A DNA stretch of 64,000 bases, taken from positions 682,001-746,000 of the forward strand of contig NZ_AP027742.1 in the NCBI RefSeq assembly GCF_030296775.1. Reading direction: 5' to 3'. Under the pieces are notes generated by a model. The model was not told the origin of the DNA, ran no database searches, and worked only from the letters and a program-made list of their open reading frames with translations. This document shows, piece by piece, positions 58,208 to 64,000 of this stretch. The position numbers and the translations under genes are program-made. This stretch comes from Claveliimonas bilis (GTDB lineage Bacteria > Bacillota > Clostridia > Lachnospirales > Lachnospiraceae). Numbering within the stretch: position 1 is the stretch's first letter; every line of letters starts with the position of its first letter.

Positions 58208-58691
58208 ATGCGGAGCGAACAGGAAGTAAATCAAGCCATTGATCTGTATGCGGATACCGTAAAGAGAATTTGTGTATTGCATTTAAAGAATAGCTCTGAT
58301 ACTGAGGATAATCTTTCAGGAGGTCTTTTTGAAATATGCCCTTAGTTCCATTTTATTTGAAAGTAAGGAACATGAAAAGGCGTGGATGATCCGGGTAACG
58401 ATAAATCAATGTAAAGATTTTATGAAAAGCATTTTTCGAAGGAAAACGATATCACTTGAAGAAGTTGTTTCACTTTCGGATGAACAGAAAGAGGATTATA
58501 GAGAGGTACTGGAAGCAGTTCTGACTTTGCCGCAGAAATATAAAGATGTAGTATATTTGTACTATTACGAAGGGTATTCAGCGGTAGAGATTGGTGAAAT
58601 GCTTGGGAAGAATGTTAACACCATATATACGTTGCTGGCACGTAGCAGAGAAAAACTGAAAGAAAAGTTGGGAGGCTATGAAATTGGATAA
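58208..58691 (+). pseudogene. ECF-type sigma-70 factor with a +1 frameshift
   Basis: From ATG 58208 the frame encodes a sigma region 2 start (EQEVNQAIDLYADTVKRICV), then shifts at GAGGATAATC near 58310. An extra A breaks the expected DIFQEVFLKYAL. The other phase then gives AWMIRVTINQCKDFMKSIFR and region 4 (LPQKYKDVVYLYYYEGYSAV; YTLLARSREKLK). A single-base error, a decayed gene or a programmed shift are all possible. It overlaps the RsgI-like gene by 14 bases. Confidence 0.75.
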
Positions 58692-59502
58692 CAAAGTTAA
58701 AGCGGCGTTTGAACAGATTCATGCCGACGATTCTCTAAAAGAAAATACTAGAACTGCAATTTATCATCATATGGAAAGTTTTGGGAAAACAAGACAAAGA
58801 AGTGTGCGCAGGTTTGCTACAGCGGCAGCTTGTATATTAACCTTAGTGTTGGCGGCTGGAGGATATTTTTCTTATACAATACCGGCAGCGGCAATTAGCA
58901 TTGATGTCAATCCATCTGTTGAACTGCAGGTTAATATATATGGAAAAGTGATTGATGTGAAAGGCTATAATGCTGACGGTGTCGCACTTGCAGATGAATT
59001 GTCTGTCAATCATTCGAATTATGCAGATGCAGTGAATAGTATATTGGATAATGAGCAAATAAAATCCTGTATTGCTTCAGATGAACTTCTGGAGATTACA
59101 GTGACAAGTGGTTGGGAAAAGAATGCAGAGAAAATGAGAGAATGTATCTCTGATGAAACGGGTATAGATATAGAAAATATTTATTGCATGGTGGATCAAG
59201 CAGAGGTTGAAGAGGCACATTTAGCCGGAATTTCTTTTGGAAAATATCGTGCATACCTTGAATTGCATGAAATGAATCCAGAAATTACAGTAGATGATAT
59301 ACGTGATCTTACTATGAGAGAAATCAGAGATATGATTGAGGAGCAGTCTGGCGCGAATTCTAGTTCTGCTGACTATGGAAAAGGGCAAGGAAATGGGAAA
59401 GGAAGCGGACGAGAAAACGGGCAAGGAAACGGACAGAAAAATGGACAGGGAAACGCCAATGAGAATGGAACCGCTAAAGGGCAGAAGAATAGGAAGCAGT
59501 AG
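58678..59502 (+). CDS. RsgI-like anti-sigma factor
   Basis: The 274-residue protein has a cytoplasmic N-terminal part, one transmembrane helix (about 45-67) and an outer domain starting AISIDVNPSVELQVN. The NPS segment matches the conserved region of RsgI proteins, where self-cleavage between Asn and Pro primes the signal. The C-terminus is a Gly/Asn/Lys/Gln-rich tail (GKGQGNGKGSGREN), likely wall-contacting. It should hold the adjacent sigma factor until an extracellular cue releases it. The partner sigma gene is frameshifted. Confidence 0.75.
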   Translation: MKLDNKVKAAFEQIHADDSLKENTRTAIYHHMESFGKTRQRSVRRFATAAACILTLVLAAGGYFSYTIPAAAISIDVNPSVELQVNIYGKVIDVKGYNADGVALADELSVNHSNYADAVNSILDNEQIKSCIASDELLEITVTSGWEKNAEKMRECISDETGIDIENIYCMVDQAEVEEAHLAGISFGKYRAYLELHEMNPEITVDDIRDLTMREIRDMIEEQSGANSSSADYGKGQGNGKGSGRENGQGNGQKNGQGNANENGTAKGQKNRKQ

Positions 59503-59508
59503 TTGCAG

Positions 59509-59536
59509 GGCAGGTATTTGAGGTACCTGCCTTTTT
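59509..59536 (+). terminator. Terminator after the RsgI-like gene
   Basis: GGCAGGTA (59509-59516) pairs with TACCTGCC (59524-59531), followed by TTTTT. Confidence 0.85.
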
Positions 59537-59619
59537 ATGTGAAGATTTTTATAAGCAATGATAGATAAAAACAAGAGGGATTCTTTATGGTTCCAGGACA
59601 ATTCAGCAGCAGTAAATAT

Positions 59620-60983
59620 GATAGTGTCAATAGTTTTTCGCAAAATCAAAACCTAGCCGTTTAGCAGCCGGTAGTCAGCCGGCTATGATATCAGACAGCA
59701 GATTCTCTTCTGGTTTGAAAAGATGATCCATATTCATATAGCGTCTAGCTCCCCAGCTGGTTGCTGCTACATGACGCAGTCTGGCACATACGAGCATCAA
59801 GGCACTCTGTCCATCGGGAAAAGCACCGATGGCTTTTGTACGGCGTTTAATTTCACGATTGAGACGCTCAATCGTGTTATTGGTCCGAATCCGGCTCCAA
59901 TGCTGTGTGGGAAAATCCATATAGGTCAAGGTTTCCTCGATTCCATCCTCCACCTTTTTGGCGGCTTTGGCAAGCTTCATAGACTGGAGTTTTTCCGATA
60001 TCTGGAGCGCTTTTTCACGAGCAGCTTCTTTACTCTCCTGTGCATGGATTGCCTTGAGCATAAGAGCTACCGCTTTCATCTTGTTACGAGGTGTGACAGA
60101 AAATATATTTCTGTAAAAATGAACCGTACAACGTTGATATCTGGCATCTGGAAAGACTTCCGGAATGGTTTCAAGCATGCCAAGATTTTTATCGCCAATG
60201 ATCAAACGTACACCAGTAAGCCCGCGTTCTTTCAGCCACACGAAGAAAGAACGCCAGCTTTCACGATCCTCTTTCATACCTTCCGCAGCGCCAAGGATTT
60301 CACGGCAGCCATCCTGACTGACTCCAATAGCAACGAGGATGGAAACATTCTGGATTTCACCGCCCCAGCTGCGTTTCAAGTAGACACCATCTACGTAAAC
60401 ATAGGGGTAGTCCCCGGAAAGCGGACGGGTACGCCAGGTTTCGATATGCTCATAAGCCTTTTTATTCAGGTTACTGATGGTGCCAGGAGAGATTTTCGTT
60501 CCCCATAAGGCTTCGGTGATATCCTCCACACGGCGGACGGAAACACCTGCCAGATACATTTCGATCAGAGCTTCTTCCACGGAGGATTCTCTGCGGCGAT
60601 ATCTTTCAATGATTGCAGTTTCAAAAGGAATGCCTTTGAGTTTTGGAACTTTCAGCTCCACTTCCCCAGCGGTAGTATGGAGATTCCGCTTATAATGACC
60701 GGAACGATATCCCTGACGATTAGAGGAACGCTCATACTTTTAGCGTTGACTAATTCGTCAGCTTCCTTATCGAGCAGGGCGTTTAAAGTTTCTTCGACAC
60801 TGTTACGGACAAGATCCTTTAAATCGTGCTTTATTAAGTCCTCATTTAGTTGTATAATCTTATCAGACATGGTTCGATAGCCTCCTTTGATAGATTTGGT
60901 TGTGGTGACTTAATTTTACCAAACGGCTATAGACCATGTCTATTTTTATGAAATTGATTTTGCGAAATTAATTATACGTTATC
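59620..60983 (-). mobile_element. IS256-family element, copy 2 (1,364 bp)
   Basis: Nearly identical to copy 1, with the same ends (GATAGTGTCAATAG left; inverted GATAACGTATAATT right) and the same orientation. Differences noticed are a single-base deletion and a few substitutions. Left flank (AGTAAATAT) and right flank (AAGGCTGTT) do not match, so no target duplication is left. Confidence 0.9.
59675..60870 (-). pseudogene. IS256-family transposase with a 1-base deletion
   Basis: The N-terminal 43 residues match copy 1, but one base is missing near 60740 (CTTTTAGCG instead of CTTTTCAGCG). This shifts the frame after VNA. The remaining ~328 residues (60661 down to 59675), including the catalytic region, are intact in the other phase. 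The gene is inactive unless frameshifting occurs. Confidence 0.88.
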
Positions 60984-61253
60984 AAGGCTGTTCCATTCAA
61001 TTATGGTAAATATATATCAAATTATAAAGGAAATGATTTTGATGAAAAATTAGAGAAAATGATTGTAGATATTATTAAGGTTGTTGCGGATTCATATCAG
61101 ATGGCATATAAGAATAAACTGACTACAAGTGTAAGTAATTATTTAAAGACAGACACAAAATACTATGATGAAATAGTACCTAAATTTGTTGATGCATTAT
61201 CAATGCTTATAGGGCAAGATTTGAAATACACAATGGATATTTTTAAGTGGTAA
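60984..61253 (+). pseudogene. C-terminal fragment of an unknown gene cut by IS256
   Basis: From the IS end the frame reads KAVPFNYGKYISNYKGND and continues for 89 codons to a stop, with no start at its beginning. It is AT-rich and hydrophilic, with no family I recognise. The 5' part is missing and does not appear beside copy 1. Confidence 0.5.
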
Positions 61254-61332
61254 TAGAAATGTGTAAATGAGTAAAAAACAAATAGTGAGAATCGCATCTT
61301 TGGGCTGCATGTATTTTGAGTATAATCTTTCG

Positions 61333-61373
61333 GGTAATCCAAGCTGCTTAACGAAATGGTAACCTGGATTACC
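61333..61373. other. Inverted repeat between gene fragment and XRE gene
   Basis: GGTAATCCA (61333-61341) pairs with TGGATTACC (61365-61373). No T run follows on either strand, so it may be an operator or weak terminator. Confidence 0.38.
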
Positions 61374-61398
61374 TAAGAAAAGGTATAATGCTATAGCA

Positions 61399-61842
61399 TC
61401 ATTTCCAATGTGCTAACTGTGAAAGAAAAGAATCAAATTGGCTCCGTCTGGTTTCGCTATCCAAATGATCAGGATTTGGCATATGGCTGACTAAATAATC
61501 CAGTAAAGATTCTTTTGATTCATATGCAAATTTGCCGTCTGCATAACACCATTTGCAATAATCTTCATTATAGCTTCCATCAGATTCACGGCTGATCAAA
61601 TCATCTTCATTTAACGGCATTCCGCAGCATTGACAGATAAGCTGTCTTGGCGAGCCAAGAAGCGTATTGATTGAGACATTAAACTCTCGTGATAACAATT
61701 TTAAGGTTTCTGTATTCGGCAGTGTATCGCCTGTTTCCCAACGACTGACAGCTTGTCTGGTGACATGTATGCGTGTTGCCATTTCTTCTTGTGTAAGATG
61801 ATTTTTCTCGCGCAGATTTTTAAGAATATCCTGTGTTTCCAT
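61399..61842 (-). CDS. XRE-family regulator with zinc-ribbon domain
   Basis: The 147-residue protein has an N-terminal HTH (LTQEEMATRIHVTRQAVSRWE) and a C-terminal putative zinc-ribbon domain (CQCCGMPL, then YCKWCYADGKF) with two CxxC pairs. Such proteins are common stand-alone regulators in Clostridia. It is divergent from the HTH/TPR regulator at 62092, with a 249-base shared upstream region. Confidence 0.85.
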   Translation of the reverse strand: METQDILKNLREKNHLTQEEMATRIHVTRQAVSRWETGDTLPNTETLKLLSREFNVSINTLLGSPRQLICQCCGMPLNEDDLISRESDGSYNEDYCKWCYADGKFAYESKESLLDYLVSHMPNPDHLDSETRRSQFDSFLSQLAHWK

Positions 61843-62091
61843 GTAACTTCCTCCTGAAATTGTACTGTTTACAGTATAGACTTATGTTGTAGTTCCTGCA
61901 AGCAACTCGCAGTTGCTGCAAAATGGCAAAGAAATCCATTGCATATGTACAGGTATCTATCAACCAAAACATGAGCAACCGTTAATTTTTTTGAATATTA
62001 CTTAACAGAGGTTCAGTTGTGGACGTTACCCATGTTTGATATGATGGAATCAGCAAAGGCCGATGCAAATCAAAACAAGGGAGATGTTCAT

Positions 62092-63126
62092 ATGTCATTA
62101 GGAAAAGTGATCAGGAAATACAGAAAGATCAGAAATCTGACACAGGAAGAAATGGCAGGGCGGTTGGGAGTGACAGCACCGGCAGTCAATAAGTGGGAGA
62201 ATGAAAATTCTTATCCGGATATTACCCTCCTGGCGCCCATCGCCAGACTGCTGGGAATCTCGCTGGATACATTGCTGTCCTTCCGTGAAGAATTGACCGC
62301 AGAGGAGATAACAGGAATGATTCGTGAAGCAGATCAAAAATTAAAAAATGAACCATATGAGGAAGTACTTCAGTGGGCAAAGAAAAAACTGGAAGAATAT
62401 CCAAATTGTGAGGAGTTAATTCTGAATTTTGCAGTGATCTTTGATGCACAGCGCCTTGTACGGGAAATTCCGAAAGAAGCGGAATATGATGACTATTTCT
62501 GCTCTTTGTATACTCGTGTGTTAAACAGCGCTGATGAAACAATCCGGATCAGGGCGGCGGATGCGCTGGTAGGATTTTACATGCGGAAAAAGCAGTATGA
62601 TATGGCGGAAAAATATCTGGAGTATTTTTCGATTCAAAATCCGGAACGGAAAAGGAAACAGGCACAGATTTATGCTGAAACGGATCGGATAGAAGAAGCT
62701 TATAAAGCATATGAGGAACTTTTATTTTCAGATTTTCAAAGAGCCAGTATGGAGCTGCATGGAATGTATATGCTTGCAATACAGGACGATGACAAAAAAA
62801 GAGCGCATATGCTGGTAGAGAAGCAAAGGGAATTGGCAAAATGTTTTGAAATGGGGAAATATTATGAGGTTTCAAGCGGCCTTGATCTTGCGGTATTGGA
62901 AAAAGATGCAGACACGGTGATAGATATAATGGAACAAATCCTTTCCTGTGTGGAACAAATAGGAAGTTTCAGAAAAGCCCCTCTTTATGAGCATATGAAA
63001 TTTAAGGAAGTAGAAGAAGATTTTATTGTAGAAATGAAGAAAAATCTATTGAAATCTTTCCGGGATGAGGAAAGTTATGGATTTTTAAAAGATGATGAAA
63101 GATGGCAGAGACTGGTAAAACAGTAA
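62092..63126 (+). CDS. XRE HTH regulator with TPR-like C-terminal domain
   Basis: AAGGGAG lies nine bases before ATG 62092; the longer start at 62017 lacks a site. The 344-residue protein has an HTH (LTQEEMAGRLGVTAPAVNKW) and ~270 residues of helical repeats resembling TPRs (AEKYLEYFSIQNPERKRKQA; YKAYEELLFSDFQ). This layout is typical of regulators that bind a peptide or protein partner. A truncated paralogue lies at 45283. Confidence 0.85.
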   Translation: MSLGKVIRKYRKIRNLTQEEMAGRLGVTAPAVNKWENENSYPDITLLAPIARLLGISLDTLLSFREELTAEEITGMIREADQKLKNEPYEEVLQWAKKKLEEYPNCEELILNFAVIFDAQRLVREIPKEAEYDDYFCSLYTRVLNSADETIRIRAADALVGFYMRKKQYDMAEKYLEYFSIQNPERKRKQAQIYAETDRIEEAYKAYEELLFSDFQRASMELHGMYMLAIQDDDKKRAHMLVEKQRELAKCFEMGKYYEVSSGLDLAVLEKDADTVIDIMEQILSCVEQIGSFRKAPLYEHMKFKEVEEDFIVEMKKNLLKSFRDEESYGFLKDDERWQRLVKQ

Positions 63127-63164
63127 CCGGATATTTACAGTATTTTGTACAGAGAGGATAATGT

Positions 63165-63207
63165 AAAAACAGACCTTAAAAGATTCGTCCTTTGAGGTCT
63201 GTTTTTT
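63165..63207. terminator. Bidirectional terminator between convergent genes
   Basis: AAACAGACCT (63167-63176) pairs with AGGTCTGTTT (63195-63204), with A and T runs outside. It serves the HTH/TPR gene and the minus-strand phosphorylase gene. Confidence 0.85.
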
Positions 63208-63222
63208 ATCCAATAGGAAAAT

Positions 63223-64000
63223 CTACAAAGCCAGTCCGCATTCAAAAGCCAGGACCATGTATTTTTCCGCATTGGTAAGGCCATACAGATTAAGATCCCG
63301 GATTTCCCATTTATCAGAACTAAGATTGTCCGCTCCATATAAAAACTGGATAAATGGGATCTGCCGGTATTTTGAGACTGCCAGCATGGAAGCGCATTCC
63401 ATTTCCGCTGCAAGACAGCCTTCCCTACGGCGCTCCTGAATGGTGGGAATCGTTTCTCTGTAAATGGCATCTGAAGTCCATGTTTTGCCTTTTACATAGG
63501 GGTAACCGCAGTTTTTCAGGACGTTTTCTAATATCTGAATGGAATGGGAATCAGCTTCAATTTCCGGAGAAGGAGCCACATAGTGATAGCTTGTTCCTTC
63601 ATCACGAACGGCGGAAACGGGAACGATGATCCGATCCTTCACTTTGTCGTCATCCAATACGCCGCAGGAGCCAAACAGAACAAATTTTTTTGCGCCCATG
63701 GCAACAACTTCTTCAAAACCAACGACGCATGCAGGCGCGCCGACTCTGGACAGATAAAAAGCAATCTCTGTATCCTTATAGCGGATTTTGTAGACCGGGA
63801 TCATGCCGTTTGCGGTATAAAGTTCAGCTATTTTTACAGCAGTATTTAAGGAAGAAAATTTTTGAATGATTGCTTCAGAAAATGTGGAGACACATATTTC
63901 GGGAAAATTTTCTATCCTTTTTGTGGTATCGGACGGGCTGAATAAAGCTGGTTCAGAAATTTCGGTTTTTTCAAATACAGTGACAGTTTTTTTCGTGTGT
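63223..64000 (-). CDS. Nucleoside phosphorylase (partial, runs off the right edge)
   Basis: The frame is open to the window edge, so at least 258 residues are present and the start lies outside. Landmarks of the PNP/UDP phosphorylase family are SRVGAPACVVGFEEVV, FVLFGSCGVLDDD, then EMECASMLAVSKYR with the Glu-Met-Glu nucleoside-binding motif. It should split purine nucleosides or uridine with phosphate in salvage. Specificity is not certain. The ATG at 63804 is internal. Confidence 0.85.
   Translation of the reverse strand, partial: HTKKTVTVFEKTEISEPALFSPSDTTKRIENFPEICVSTFSEAIIQKFSSLNTAVKIAELYTANGMIPVYKIRYKDTEIAFYLSRVGAPACVVGFEEVVAMGAKKFVLFGSCGVLDDDKVKDRIIVPVSAVRDEGTSYHYVAPSPEIEADSHSIQILENVLKNCGYPYVKGKTWTSDAIYRETIPTIQERRREGCLAAEMECASMLAVSKYRQIPFIQFLYGADNLSSDKWEIRDLNLYGLTNAEKYMVLAFECGLAL

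Noticed and set aside
41185-60983. Composite transposon made by two IS256 copies
   Set aside because: The outer flanks show no matching 8-9 bp duplication and both transposases are broken, so movement as a unit cannot be claimed; it is kept only as a rearrangement hypothesis.

Overview
The window looks like chromosome of a gut Clostridia (Lachnospiraceae-type Firmicute). The basis is protein similarity recognised by eye: strong AGGAGG ribosome sites, a Clostridia-type conjugative element, RsgI-like and YczE-like genes, and sortase-anchored surface proteins. No database search was run. Base composition shifts from block to block, so the region reads as a mosaic of transferred pieces.

1-18.35 kb is the mobilisation/processing half of an integrative conjugative element (ICE). 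It holds the tail of a sortase-anchored adhesin, RadC, a ~2,420-residue methylase/helicase, small accessory proteins, a VapD homologue, a primase-like Toprim protein, DUF5688, MobC, a relaxase and PcfB/DUF3801. The helicase gene carries a complete Ll.LtrB-like group II intron (6648-9153) whose removal rejoins the reading frame. It also carries a TnpV gene nested out of frame (1969-2322). The ICE ends inside an ArdC-like gene, fused in frame at about 18345 to an unrelated HTH regulator.

18.35-30.26 kb is a GC-richer surface-protein island. It contains an MFS-LuxR membrane regulator, two paralogous lipoproteins, a membrane protein and three secreted proteins with SPQTGD-type sorting signals. 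Three copies of a compound element built on TGGCGCAGGTGCGCCA precede three of its transcription units. Two surface genes share a near-identical ~0.85 kb 3' segment.

30.26-41.2 kb is a mostly AT-rich conflict/defence island. It holds an attenuator-like leader, a truncated AlbA/RecG-like protein, a nuclease-like plus SMC/Rad50-like ATPase pair, a Phd/RelE pair, a membrane protein, an ART-like/unknown/SecB-like operon and a type III toxin-antitoxin remnant. Three copies of a ~145 bp repeat punctuate these cassettes. An IS481-family element with a 26 bp target duplication sits among them.

41.2-61.0 kb is bounded by two IS256-family elements in the same orientation, both disabled. One is split by an IS21-family element; the other has a 1-base deletion. 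Between them lies a ten-gene operon (46585-56185): DltA-like ligase, BtrK-like PLP decarboxylase, DltC-like carrier, MBOAT acyltransferase, SGNH protein, VTT membrane protein, phosphatidylserine synthase, phosphatidylserine decarboxylase, response regulator and histidine kinase. It reads as a self-regulated envelope-modification system that may place a decarboxylated amino-acyl group on a surface polymer while also making phosphatidylethanolamine. A Lys-rich lipoprotein with an OmpR-type tandem repeat upstream precedes it. MarR/YczE/cytidylate-kinase-like genes and a frameshifted ECF sigma factor with an intact RsgI-like anti-sigma follow.

61.0-64 kb returns to ordinary chromosome: a gene remnant, two XRE regulators and a nucleoside phosphorylase running off the right edge.
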